64,000 nt of DNA from Alphaproteobacteria bacterium. Lineage in GTDB: Bacteria; Myxococcota_A; UBA796; GCA-2862545. The notes below the pieces were generated by a model. That model did no database searches, was not told the DNA's origin, and saw only the letters and a program-made list of their open reading frames with translations. This document shows, piece by piece, positions 1 to 7,697 of this stretch. Location: the NCBI GenBank assembly GCA_020632925.1, contig JACKER010000011.1, positions 1 to 64,000 on the forward strand, read 5' to 3'. Position numbers and translations under genes: made by a program. The stretch's first letter is position 1; each line of letters starts with the position of its first letter.

Positions 1-1
1 G

Positions 2-580
2 CTCCTCCACAGCGACCTCAAGTCGGTCATGCACGACGTGGACGACGACGTGCACCACCTGGGGCTGCGCCTGGCGGACGACCGGGTCCTGTGGCTCGAG
101 CAGGCCCCTTGTCCGATCGTCCGTCCCATGGCGGACACCTACGCAGGCGCCTTCGGCATCCCGATCGAGGGCACGGGTGTGGACGTGCAGTGCGTCGACG
201 TCGCGGCGCAGACCATCGCCTACGAGGCCACCCGTGCGTCGCGCCTCGTCGTGGTCCGCCAGTGGGACGAGGCGCCCCTGGCGTCGGTCGAGGTGGTGGA
301 CGGGGATGCCGCTCCGCGACCGGAGATCCAGCGCGTGTTCTCGAACGCTCGCCCCCTGCTGGGCGCGTGCTTCGAGACGGGCGAAGGCGCCGTGGAGCGC
401 CACGTCGTCCTCACGGGACTGACGCTTCCGGACGGCCGGTGGAAGAAGCTGGCGTTGGTCGAGGAGGAAGACCCCGTATCGTCGTGCGTCCTCACGCACG
501 TCGGCGCGGTCGCGCTCGCGGAGGGGGCGAAGAAGACGCGCGTCTCGATCGACGTGAGCTGGGCGCCACCGGCTCCTTGA
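2..580 (+). CDS. AgmX/PglI C-terminal-like protein, 5' end outside window
   Basis: The reading frame is open to the left edge; the first ATG is at 29, but upstream codons stay open, so the gene probably begins before the window. The visible 183 residues after that ATG carry, near residues 100-165, a pattern (IQRVFSNARPLLGACF, then a DG turn and a later Cys) resembling the AgmX/PglI C-terminal domain, a TonB-C-like fold common in myxobacterial gliding and envelope proteins. In that family two spaced cysteines flank a beta-rich core, as here. No signal peptide or membrane segment is visible in this part. It stops at 578-580, directly against the convergent acyl-CoA-binding protein gene. The function is inferred only from this weak pattern; it could equally be an unrelated conserved hypothetical. 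Confidence 0.5.
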   Translation, partial: LLHSDLKSVMHDVDDDVHHLGLRLADDRVLWLEQAPCPIVRPMADTYAGAFGIPIEGTGVDVQCVDVAAQTIAYEATRASRLVVVRQWDEAPLASVEVVDGDAAPRPEIQRVFSNARPLLGACFETGEGAVERHVVLTGLTLPDGRWKKLALVEEEDPVSSCVLTHVGAVALAEGAKKTRVSIDVSWAPPAP

Positions 581-835
581 TCAGCCGGTGAGGCGATCGA
601 CCAGCGCGACGTAGGCCTCCTTGGCGGCGTCGCTCCCGGTGCCCTTCTTCGACGCCCAGGCGTCGTACTTCGCGCGTCCCTTCAGGTCGAGCATGCCCGG
701 GCGGGAGCCCTTCACGTCTCCCTCCGACCCCTGCTTGAACAACGCATAGAGCTGGAGCAGGTCCTCGTTGGAGGGCCGCTTCTGCAGCTGCTTGACGCGA
801 TCGGCCGCATCCTGGAACTTCTGGTCGAGGCTCAT
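581..835 (-). CDS. Acyl-CoA-binding protein
   Basis: An 84-residue protein, the usual length for a stand-alone ACBP, which binds long-chain acyl-CoA esters in the cytoplasm and acts as carrier and buffer. The family signature is clear: YALFKQ near residues 30-35, GDVKGSRPGMLDLKGRAKYDAW at about 39-60 (with the ligand-binding Lys and Tyr), then a last amphipathic helix around AKEAYVALVDRL. The ATG at 835-833 gives the canonical N-terminus (MSLDQKFQDAADRV); a longer frame upstream is an antisense shadow of the divergent membrane gene. It converges on the preceding gene with no gap. Bacterial ACBPs are patchily distributed and recurrent in Myxococcota and other fatty-acid-rich lineages. Confidence 0.9.
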   Translation of the reverse strand: MSLDQKFQDAADRVKQLQKRPSNEDLLQLYALFKQGSEGDVKGSRPGMLDLKGRAKYDAWASKKGTGSDAAKEAYVALVDRLTG

Positions 836-914
836 CGGGACTCCTGGCAGGGGGTCGGTGTACGACGCAGGCGTCGCCCTCGTCAAGGACGCCGACGTCG
901 AATACGGGCGGCCC

Positions 915-1601
915 ATGGACGACGCGCGTGAGGCCTGGGGCGAGATCGCGGCGACGGTGGTGCTGCCGTCGCTGGTCCTCGTCATGGGCTCGGACGTGTT
1001 CGGCGGCACGGGCGTGCTGCTGGTCGGGCTCGCCCCGCCGGTGCTCTGGGCCGTCCGCGGCATGGTGCGTCAGCGCGCCGTGAGCCCGATGGCGGTCCTC
1101 GCCATCATCGGTGTGTCCGCCAGCGGGATCGTCGGCCTGCTCCAGCTCGACACCCGCTGGTTCGCCTGGAAGGAGGCGGCCCTGGGCGTGGTGATCGGGC
1201 TCGCGACCGGCCTCTCCGCCTTCACGCGGTGGTGCGTGGTCGCGGTGGTGCTGGATCGCCTGTTCGTGAAGGAGACGCTGGAGGAGGCGCTCACGCGGCA
1301 TGGCACGACCGAGGCCTACCGGACGGCCGTGCGTCGCTCGACCCTGACCCTCGGCGTGATCTCCGTGGCCGCGGCGGTCGTCGCCGGGCTCCTCGCTCGA
1401 TCCATCGTTCGTTCGCCCGCCGGGACCGAGGCGTTCGGGGCGGAGGTCGGGTACTACACCGGCTGGTCCTTCCCCGTGATCACCATCCCTTCGCTCGTGT
1501 TCGCGGTGATCGTGTTCCGCCGGCTGCTGACGCGGATCGAGCAGCTCACGGACATGCCCTGGGACGACCTGCTCCCGCCGCTCGATCCCGGGGGCTCCTG
1601 A
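915..1601 (+). CDS. Integral membrane protein, VC0807-like
   Basis: Encodes 228 residues with about five or six hydrophobic segments: VVLPSLVLVMG, VLLVGLAPPVLWAV, MAVLAIIGVSASGIVGLL, a segment near residue 90, VISVAAAVVAGLLA and the final VITIPSLVFAVIVF. The pattern of a Pro-containing helix, a short basic loop (RGMVRQRAVSP) and repeated helices fits the VC0807 family of intracellular septation-like membrane proteins, whose function is unknown. I chose the ATG at 915 because it begins MDDAREAWGEIAA just before the first helix and leaves a 79-base divergent gap to the acyl-CoA-binding protein gene. It ends two bases before the convergent kinase gene stop. The family call is from pattern memory only. 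Confidence 0.6.
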   Translation: MDDAREAWGEIAATVVLPSLVLVMGSDVFGGTGVLLVGLAPPVLWAVRGMVRQRAVSPMAVLAIIGVSASGIVGLLQLDTRWFAWKEAALGVVIGLATGLSAFTRWCVVAVVLDRLFVKETLEEALTRHGTTEAYRTAVRRSTLTLGVISVAAAVVAGLLARSIVRSPAGTEAFGAEVGYYTGWSFPVITIPSLVFAVIVFRRLLTRIEQLTDMPWDDLLPPLDPGGS

Positions 1602-1602
1602 C

Positions 1603-3927
1603 CTACTCGCCCAGCGCGGTCTCCGCTGGCGCGTCGACGACCGACCACCAGCCGTTCGAGGCGAGTCGGTGGTGGAGGATCCGTCGCCCACCCGACACCG
1701 TCTGCCCCGAGCGCCGTTCGGCGATGGCGGCGGCCAGCGCGGGATCGTCGACGGGCACCCCCGTCGGCTCGTCCGTCGTCGACAGCACCACGCGACCGTC
1801 GGCGTCCACGAAGCGCCCCCGGACGCCGTCGACCGACCGCCAGGGCTCCGGGACGAGCAGCTGTTCGCGCATCCAGCCAGCGTCGATCTCCACGGCGGCG
1901 GCACCCGTGGGCGAGCCGTCCGCGCCTGGGATGGCGAGCACCACCGTCACCACCGGACGCCCCTGGATGTCGGGCATGGGCGGCAACCAGGTCGGCGCGC
2001 TGGCCTGCAGCCCCGGCGAGAACGCTGGGAGGGTGCGCGGATCCTCGTGGTCCTGGGGCCAGGCCTGCCCCGGCGACGCCACCAGCACGCCGGGCTCCAG
2101 GGCGATCCAGGCCCGTCGCGCGGGGATCGGTACGTCGAGCAACGTCCTGCGGAGCAGCCCCTCGCTGACGGTCGCCCGACGCTCGTCGTGGCTGCGGATC
2201 AGCACCCGGGGGAGGTGACGCTGCGCGGGCCCCACCAGCGCCGCGAGCAGGTCCTGCGCGCGCGTCGGCTCCACGCCGGGCGCCACCACCGCCACCACGT
2301 CGGAGGCGCTGACGAGCCCCACGCCGTACTTCGTGCCCGCGGCCTGCATCACGGCGTCCGGGGGCGCCGTCGAGGCGTCGGCGAAGTCGCTCGAGAGGTA
2401 GGCCCGCGGGGCGTCCTCCGCCGGGCCGTGGGCCAGCGCCTCCGTCGCCGTGGTCGCGACGACGGAGACCAGCCCCTCGAACTTCAAGAGCTGGCCCTCG
2501 ACCCGAGCGGCGTGGCTGGAGGCCGTGGTGAGGACGGCCCGCGTGGTCTGCTCCGCCGCCTGCTGGCCCGCCGCGTGGAGCGAGACGACGCCGATGCCCA
2601 CCGCGGCCGCCCCGAACGCGCTCAGCACGAGGACGACGAACACCACCAGGAACACGTCGGCCCGCCGAGCGACCGCCCGCGACAGTCGCGCGATCGGTCC
2701 CTCGGGACGCGCCAGGACCGGCTCCCCTCGCTGGGCGCGCCGGAGGTCGTCCGCCAGCGCCTCCACCGTGGCGTACCTGCGCTCGGGTGCGCGCGCGGTC
2801 GCCTTCGCGACGACAGCGGCCATCTCGCGGGAGATGGGCTGGCCGAACGCGTTGCGCAGGGGGTCGGTCTCGCCCTCCTGGTTGCGCGTGACGAGCGCGA
2901 CCGAGTTCTTCCCCGACACGGCGGGCGCCAGCGCGAGGATCTCGAACAGCACGAGGCCGAGGGCGTACTGGTCCGACGCGGGACCGACGCGGTCCTGCTG
3001 GCCACGCGCCTGCTCGGGCGACATGTACCCCGGCGTGCCGATGACGAGGCCTCCCTCGTCCTCCTCGTCGGGGACCTCGACCGGGTGCGGCAGGTCCTTG
3101 CGGAAGACCCGGGCGATTCCCCAGTCCATCACGTAGGTCTCGCCGAAGGGCCCGATCATCACGTTCTCGGGCTTCAGGTCCCGATGGACCACGCCGCGCG
3201 CGTGGGCGTAGGAGACGGCGTCGCACACGGCGAGGAAGCGGTCCAGCAACCGGTTGCGGGAGGTCTCCGATCCGTGGCCCCGCCCCGCGGCGACGGCTTG
3301 CCGCTGGTCCTCGAGCAGCCCGGACAGCGTCCGTCCCTCCACCCACTTCATGGTGTACGCGTGCTCGCCCTCGAGCGCGTAGATCGGCACGATGTTCGGG
3401 TGGTCGAGCTGCGCGGTGATCCGCACCTCGGTCGCGAAGCGCCGCGCGAGGACGGGCTCGCGCTCGAGGCCTTCGCTCATGGACTTGTACGCCACGCGGC
3501 GTTGGAGCACCCGATCGCGGGCCAGCTCCACCCGACCCATCGCCCCCTCGCCGATGGTGCCCACGAACTCGTACCGACCGTCGCGTCGGTCGGCGCGCAG
3601 CGTCGGTGTGGCCTTGGCGTCGAGCTCCTCGAACCCACCGGTCTGGCGCAGGCCGCCGGCGACCTTGCGGAAACGGGCACGACGTTGGCCCTCCGCCGCA
3701 CGCTGGGCCCGCTCGGAGCGGGGTGCGTCGCCCTCGACCGACCGCTCGGCGCGCAGCTGGGCGATCAGGTCGGCCGGAGCGAGCTCCCAGCGCTCGAGGT
3801 GCGTGAGCCAGGCCATCGGATCGAAGCGGCCGTGCTCTTCCAGGTACTCCTCGAGCACGCGGTCGTGGTCCTGCTCCATCACGTCGCGCAGGGCGTCGGC
3901 GAGCCCTTCCGCCTCGACGGGGATCAC
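1603..3927 (-). CDS. Transmembrane Ser/Thr protein kinase with extracytoplasmic sensor
   Basis: Encodes 774 residues from a GTG at 3927. Order: an N-terminal region, then a Hanks-type kinase with the Gly-rich loop GTIGEGAMG (123-131), ATP-binding Lys 148 (VAYK), catalytic HRDLKPEN (248-255), a DWG triplet at 268-270 where DFG is usual, and the GTPGYMSPE activation/P+1 segment (297-305). One transmembrane helix (about 424-449) follows, then a roughly 300-residue extracytoplasmic region with paired PAS-like patterns (ending GRFVDADGRVVLST... WWSVVDAP) that resembles a double Cache sensor. All catalytic residues except the DFG Phe are kept, and DWG occurs in active myxobacterial and planctomycete kinases, so it is likely active. 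The predicted topology is an outside sensor controlling a cytoplasmic kinase; ligand and substrate are unknown. Confidence 0.88.
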   Translation of the reverse strand: MIPVEAEGLADALRDVMEQDHDRVLEEYLEEHGRFDPMAWLTHLERWELAPADLIAQLRAERSVEGDAPRSERAQRAAEGQRRARFRKVAGGLRQTGGFEELDAKATPTLRADRRDGRYEFVGTIGEGAMGRVELARDRVLQRRVAYKSMSEGLEREPVLARRFATEVRITAQLDHPNIVPIYALEGEHAYTMKWVEGRTLSGLLEDQRQAVAAGRGHGSETSRNRLLDRFLAVCDAVSYAHARGVVHRDLKPENVMIGPFGETYVMDWGIARVFRKDLPHPVEVPDEEDEGGLVIGTPGYMSPEQARGQQDRVGPASDQYALGLVLFEILALAPAVSGKNSVALVTRNQEGETDPLRNAFGQPISREMAAVVAKATARAPERRYATVEALADDLRRAQRGEPVLARPEGPIARLSRAVARRADVFLVVFVVLVLSAFGAAAVGIGVVSLHAAGQQAAEQTTRAVLTTASSHAARVEGQLLKFEGLVSVVATTATEALAHGPAEDAPRAYLSSDFADASTAPPDAVMQAAGTKYGVGLVSASDVVAVVAPGVEPTRAQDLLAALVGPAQRHLPRVLIRSHDERRATVSEGLLRRTLLDVPIPARRAWIALEPGVLVASPGQAWPQDHEDPRTLPAFSPGLQASAPTWLPPMPDIQGRPVVTVVLAIPGADGSPTGAAAVEIDAGWMREQLLVPEPWRSVDGVRGRFVDADGRVVLSTTDEPTGVPVDDPALAAAIAERRSGQTVSGGRRILHHRLASNGWWSVVDAPAETALGE

Positions 3928-3974
3928 GTGCCCGCCCCGGCCCGCCTCTGGTACCGTCGCTGACGGAGGGGACC

Positions 3975-4250
3975 GTGGCGGCCTTCGAGGTGGAGAAGAC
4001 GTACATGGTGCCGCACCGCGACCTGATCGTGCTGGCGGGCAAGGCGGTGTCCGGCATGCCGCGGCCCGGCGGCGCCATCGAGCTGCCACGCGAGCTGAAG
4101 GGGCCCGGCTGGGTGCCGATCAGCGACGTGCAGAAGGTGCCGTTCGGGGAGGTCGAGCGGCTGTGCGTGATCCTGGAGTGGAGCGTCGTCGAGGGTGCGC
4201 CGCTGATGGAGTTCGGCGACCTCGAGGGGCTGGCCTTGCAGATCCGCTGA
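3975..4250 (+). CDS. Conserved hypothetical small protein
   Basis: A 91-residue protein starting at GTG 3975, with a good ribosome binding site (GGAGGGG, 3965-3971). It is divergent from the kinase, with 47 bases between the two starts. No signal peptide, transmembrane segment or metal motif is visible. The sequence is beta-rich with several charged patches (LIVLAGKAVSGMPRPGGAIELP, then CVILEWSVVEGAPLMEF), compatible with a small globular beta-barrel domain. I do not recognise the family. Codon use and GC bias match its neighbours, and the clear ribosome binding site supports a real gene. Confidence 0.65.
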   Translation: MAAFEVEKTYMVPHRDLIVLAGKAVSGMPRPGGAIELPRELKGPGWVPISDVQKVPFGEVERLCVILEWSVVEGAPLMEFGDLEGLALQIR

Positions 4251-4260
4251 CACCCGCGGG

Positions 4261-5073
4261 CTACCTGGCGCCTTCGGCGCGACTCCCGATGACCCCGGTC
4301 CACTGCTGGTTGGTGCAGCTCAGGCACGCGCCCGCGGAGGTCGGGACGAACCGCGCCGTGAAGTCCATCACGAAGTTGTCCTCGTCCGAGAACGTGCCGC
4401 TGATCTCGTAGTGCTCCGCGCAGGAGGCGGCGGTCTTGATGTCGATGACACGGGTGAAGGAGAAGCTCCCGTCATCCTCGATGGTGCCCGACATCGTCCC
4501 GGGCTGTCCGCCGTTGACGCTGTACAGCGAGGCCGCGGGCGGGTCGTAGATGATGCCCACCTGATCGAAGTCGATGATCACCAGACCGAGCAGGCAGTTG
4601 TACCGGATGCGCTGGGACAGGTCGAAGCGGCCCGAGTAGTTGAGCCCGCAGTCCTCGTCGATGTGTCCGTCGCAGTTGTTGTCGATCTCGTCCCAGCACT
4701 TCTCCTCGGCGATCGGGGACTGTGCGGGGTCGTCGTCGTCACAGTCGTAGCAGCCGGGGGTGCCGTCCAGATCGTTGTCGAGCAGGTCGGGCGTGTCCTC
4801 GTTGCAGTCGTCGTCGATGTCGTTGCAGGTGATCTCGACCGCGTCGGGGTGGATCCCGGGGTCGTCGTCGTCGCAGTCGAGGCGGTTGAGCCCGTAGGTC
4901 GCCGCACACTCCGCGTTGTACTGGTCGAGGTAGCCGTCGCCGTCACGGTCGTAGATGGCGTCGACCGAGTCACCGTCGTCGAGCTGGTACAGCCCGTCGC
5001 AGGCGGATGGACCGTCGACGGTGGTCACGGTGTCGGTGGTGCCGGAGCAGGCGAGCAGGAGCGGAAGCAACAT
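4261..5073 (-). CDS. Lipoprotein with MopE-type Asp/Cys metal-binding repeats
   Basis: Encodes 270 residues from the ATG at 5073. It begins MLLPLLLACSG, a short lipoprotein signal with lipobox LLAC. After it come repeated Asp- and Cys-rich units (YDRDGDGYLD, DCDDDDPGIHPDAVEITCN, DNDLDGTPGCYDCDDDDP, EIDNNCDGHIDEDC) that match the putative metal-binding motif of MopE-like proteins, likely calcium-binding loops stapled by disulphides. The C-terminal 120 residues form a beta-rich domain (FDLSQRIRYNC... MSGTIEDDGSFSF... EISGTFSDEDNF) with further cysteines. It is predicted to be anchored at the cell surface. It lies downstream of the complex III operon in the same direction, but a hairpin at 5164-5193 separates them, so co-transcription is doubtful. 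Confidence 0.8.
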   Translation of the reverse strand: MLLPLLLACSGTTDTVTTVDGPSACDGLYQLDDGDSVDAIYDRDGDGYLDQYNAECAATYGLNRLDCDDDDPGIHPDAVEITCNDIDDDCNEDTPDLLDNDLDGTPGCYDCDDDDPAQSPIAEEKCWDEIDNNCDGHIDEDCGLNYSGRFDLSQRIRYNCLLGLVIIDFDQVGIIYDPPAASLYSVNGGQPGTMSGTIEDDGSFSFTRVIDIKTAASCAEHYEISGTFSDEDNFVMDFTARFVPTSAGACLSCTNQQWTGVIGSRAEGAR

Positions 5074-5163
5074 GGAACGGCCCCCAGGTCCGCCGTCGGG
5101 CGGAGCCGAAGTCCCAGGTGATTAACCGAACACGTCCTGCGTCGCTGCCTCCCTGAGACACGA

Positions 5164-5193
5164 AGGCCCGGACGGCGTCGTGCCTCCGGGCCT
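5164..5193 (-). terminator. Hairpin terminator candidate after actF
   Basis: A perfect 9-bp inverted repeat (AGGCCCGGA at 5164-5172, TCCGGGCCT at 5185-5193) with a 12-base loop lies in the 143-base gap between the end of the complex III operon and the next lipoprotein gene. There is no long T-run, so it may act as a weak or Rho-assisted terminator, or as an mRNA 3' stabiliser. Confidence 0.5.
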
Positions 5194-5216
5194 GCGGTAC
5201 CTCGAACCGGGGTCGG

Positions 5217-6578
5217 TCAGTGCGCGGCGTCCGCCGAGTGCACGTGCACGTCCCAGGGGTGGGTCTCGAGGTAGGGGTCGGTGAGGACCAACGGCGGCAG
5301 CTGGGCCAGCGCGCGGCCGACGACCTGGATCCAGAGCCCGACGAACCCGAGCCAGGTGCCGGTCGTGGTGAACAGCCACACGAAGTTGGTGCGGGGGTCA
5401 CCGAAGAAGATGCTGGGCTGCACGATGAGCGTCCGCTCGGCGAACATGCCGAACATCACCAGCGCGCAGATGCCGGCGAAGGGCCAGCGCATCTTCTTGA
5501 TGCCGCGGGAGAGCAGGATCGTGAAGGGCGCCAGGAAGCAGAGGATGGCGACCGACTGGGTCAGCCAGGCCCACTCGGGGAGGTACGCGCGCACCAGCAG
5601 GAAGTCCGTCTCCTCCGGCATGTCGGTGTACCAGATGGGGAGGAGCTGGGCGAAGGCGGTGTAGGCCCAGAACATCGAGCCCGCGAGCATCAGCTTGCCG
5701 ATGTCGTGGGTCACGTTGGTCTTGAGGAACGGCCCGATCTTCAGCCAGTCGCGACCGACCATCGCCACGAAGCCCAAGGTGGCGAGCGACAGCCAGAACG
5801 AGGACACGAAGGTCCACGCGCCGAACATGTTCGAGTACCACCAGGGGGAGAGGCTCATCATCAGGTCGAAGGCCACGAGGCTGAAGATCAGCGCGTACGC
5901 GATGGCGATGAAGGGCACCATGCGCGCCTGCGTCGCCAGGCCGCTCTTGAGCGCGCCGGTCACGTCCGTCGAGCCACCCGTGATCGACTTCCACCAGCCC
6001 GGAGCCTTGTCGCCGAGGCGCTGGGCCGCGAGGATGAGGTCCGGCTTGAGGGACGCGCGGAGGTAGACGAAGTCGAGCGCGATCAGCAGCCCGACGCCGA
6101 GCAGCTGGCGGCCCATGAAGAACATGGGGGTCAGCCAGATGGGCTTGCTGCGGATCGCCTCGGCGGAGTGCGGCTCGAGCGACACCGCGCCACCCTCGAT
6201 GATCGTCGAGGGGTTCCAGGCGTAGATCTTGAGGCCGAGCACCAGGAACACGAGCAGCAGCACCCAGGCGACCGGCAGGAAGAACGCGAAGGACTCGGCG
6301 ATGCGCTTCACCGGCCGGCCCCAGCGGCCCCAGGTGCCGGTCTGGATGATGGCGAACAGGATGCCGCCCTGCGAGACGGCGAGCGTCCAGAGGAGGCCCA
6401 CCAGGAAGGCGCCCCAGGCGACCGCGCCGTGGTCGCCCATGGCGAACAGACCGGTGGCGAAGGCGGCCACGCCGATGCCGATCATCGCGAGCGATGCGAC
6501 GTTGGCCGACCCGGGGAGGGAGCGGCCCGCGATCGCGTCGATCACGGGGTTGACGTCAGTGTCGTGATGCGAGCTCAC
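5217..6578 (-). CDS. actF: Alternative complex III subunit ActF (quinol oxidase membrane subunit)
   Basis: Encodes 453 residues, a polytopic membrane protein with about ten helices. It is the second NrfD/PsrC-like subunit of alternative complex III, the quinol:cytochrome c oxidoreductase that replaces cytochrome bc1. The series of helices (VASLAMIGIGVAAFATGLFAMG, GAFLVGLLWTLAVSQGGILFAII, AFFLPVAWVLLLVFLVLGL, and a late WAWLTQSVAILCFLAPFTILL) and the downstream order match ActF. The GTG start at 6578-6576 overlaps the actE stop in a GTGA arrangement, giving MSSHHDTDVNPVID; the longer in-frame extension is only actE antisense. It closes the operon. It is expected to contribute to the quinol site and possibly proton movement. 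Confidence 0.88.
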   Translation of the reverse strand: MSSHHDTDVNPVIDAIAGRSLPGSANVASLAMIGIGVAAFATGLFAMGDHGAVAWGAFLVGLLWTLAVSQGGILFAIIQTGTWGRWGRPVKRIAESFAFFLPVAWVLLLVFLVLGLKIYAWNPSTIIEGGAVSLEPHSAEAIRSKPIWLTPMFFMGRQLLGVGLLIALDFVYLRASLKPDLILAAQRLGDKAPGWWKSITGGSTDVTGALKSGLATQARMVPFIAIAYALIFSLVAFDLMMSLSPWWYSNMFGAWTFVSSFWLSLATLGFVAMVGRDWLKIGPFLKTNVTHDIGKLMLAGSMFWAYTAFAQLLPIWYTDMPEETDFLLVRAYLPEWAWLTQSVAILCFLAPFTILLSRGIKKMRWPFAGICALVMFGMFAERTLIVQPSIFFGDPRTNFVWLFTTTGTWLGFVGLWIQVVGRALAQLPPLVLTDPYLETHPWDVHVHSADAAH

Positions 6579-7153
6579 GGGGCCTCCACCGGAGGGACGT
6601 ACTTGGCGTTGTTCAGCGTCCGCACGTAGGACACGATCGACCACATCTCCTGGTCGGACAGCGCCCAGTCGTACGGAGGCATGACCGCGCCGCCGTTGCG
6701 GATGGTGAGGTAGAGCCAGCCGTCGGTCCGCAGCTTGGCGACGCCCGCGGCGCCGGCCAGGGGCACCACGCCGGGGACGCGCCCGGGCTGGGCCACGGGG
6801 CCGAGGTTCGCGCCGTCCTTGCCGTGGCAGGGCGAGCAGTAGGTCTGGTACATCTTCTCGCCCCGAGCCAGGGTCTCGGGACCCTGCGCCAGGGGGTTGA
6901 CCAGCGCCTGGCCCTCGGGGCTGCCGCGCTTGAAGTTGGTCACGTGGGTCTTGGGCGACTCCACGCTGGGCTGGGCCACGACCCCGTCGGGGAGCGTTCC
7001 CATGTCCCGCTCGTACCCCTTGGTGGTCTGGCTGTCGGCCATGTCGATGTCCCAGGGGAGACCGAACGCGGCCGTCGCGACCGCCACGCTGGCGGTCCCG
7101 GCGACGATCCAGGGCGTGGCGCGGTGGGTGAGCATGCGCCGGAGGTCACGCAT
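6575..7153 (-). CDS. actE: Alternative complex III subunit ActE (mono-haem cytochrome c)
   Basis: Encodes 192 residues with an N-terminal membrane anchor (WIVAGTASVAVATAAFGLPW) and one c-type haem motif, CSPCH, followed by a class I cytochrome c fold. The axial Met is probably that of MPPYDW, just before the last helix MWSIVSYVRTL. ActE is the periplasmic mono-haem cytochrome of alternative complex III and passes electrons towards the soluble acceptor. The gene overlaps both neighbours: its first codons overlap the actD end, and its stop overlaps the actF GTG. This tight packing suggests translational coupling and fixed stoichiometry. Confidence 0.9.
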   Translation of the reverse strand: MRDLRRMLTHRATPWIVAGTASVAVATAAFGLPWDIDMADSQTTKGYERDMGTLPDGVVAQPSVESPKTHVTNFKRGSPEGQALVNPLAQGPETLARGEKMYQTYCSPCHGKDGANLGPVAQPGRVPGVVPLAGAAGVAKLRTDGWLYLTIRNGGAVMPPYDWALSDQEMWSIVSYVRTLNNAKYVPPVEAP

Positions 7154-7694
7154 TGGGCACCTCGTAGAAGGTGTCGGGGCCGGTGGTGACCTCGATCGCG
7201 CCGGAGCCCTCGAGGAGCTTCGTGATGCGGTCGGTGTCGGAGACCGGGGCCTCGAGGAAGGTGATGCCGAAGGAGGCGTCGGTCATCCGCGGGTCACACA
7301 GCGACTTGTCCAGCCAGTAGCCGGGAAGCCCGCAGTGGAAGAGGAACCCGAGCCCGTTGGCCAGCGAGCCGAACAGGATCGTGCACTCGAACATGATGAC
7401 CGCGAACGGGACGATGGCCACGACGGGCTTCCCGCCCGGGTTGATCATCGGCCAGGCCGAGTGGGTGAGGGAGGTGAGGAGGAAGCCGGTGGTGATGCCC
7501 ACCAGCGCTCCGGTCAGCACCCACCAGCGAACCGGCGAGGGCTTCCCTTCGTACACGATCTCTTCGATCTCGTGCCTCGGGAGCGGCGCCTGGACCGTGT
7601 AGCCCGTGATGCCGGCCTTCTTCAGCCGGTCGACACCGGTGAGGAGGCTGTCGAGGTGCGAGTAGACCGCCTTGATGCGCTGCGTCTGATCCAT
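7146..7694 (-). CDS. actD: Alternative complex III subunit ActD (DUF3341)
   Basis: Encodes 182 residues with two transmembrane helices (VLTGALVGITTGFLLTSL and VAIVPFAVIMFECTILFGSLANGLGFLF) between a cytoplasmic N-terminal ferredoxin-like part (RIKAVYSHLDSLLTGVDRLKKAGI) and a C-terminal tail starting DKSLCDPRMTDASFGI. This arrangement is the hallmark of DUF3341/ActD, a structural membrane subunit of alternative complex III. It lies between actC and actE as expected, with 3 bases to the actC stop and an 8-base overlap with actE. No redox cofactor motif is present, in line with the family. Confidence 0.9.
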   Translation of the reverse strand: MDQTQRIKAVYSHLDSLLTGVDRLKKAGITGYTVQAPLPRHEIEEIVYEGKPSPVRWWVLTGALVGITTGFLLTSLTHSAWPMINPGGKPVVAIVPFAVIMFECTILFGSLANGLGFLFHCGLPGYWLDKSLCDPRMTDASFGITFLEAPVSDTDRITKLLEGSGAIEVTTGPDTFYEVPNA

Positions 7695-7697
7695 GGC

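Noticed and set aside
1454..4327. Long minus-strand frame offset from the kinase
   Set aside because: Different frame of the kinase gene; Arg/Gly/Pro-rich, no kinase motifs.
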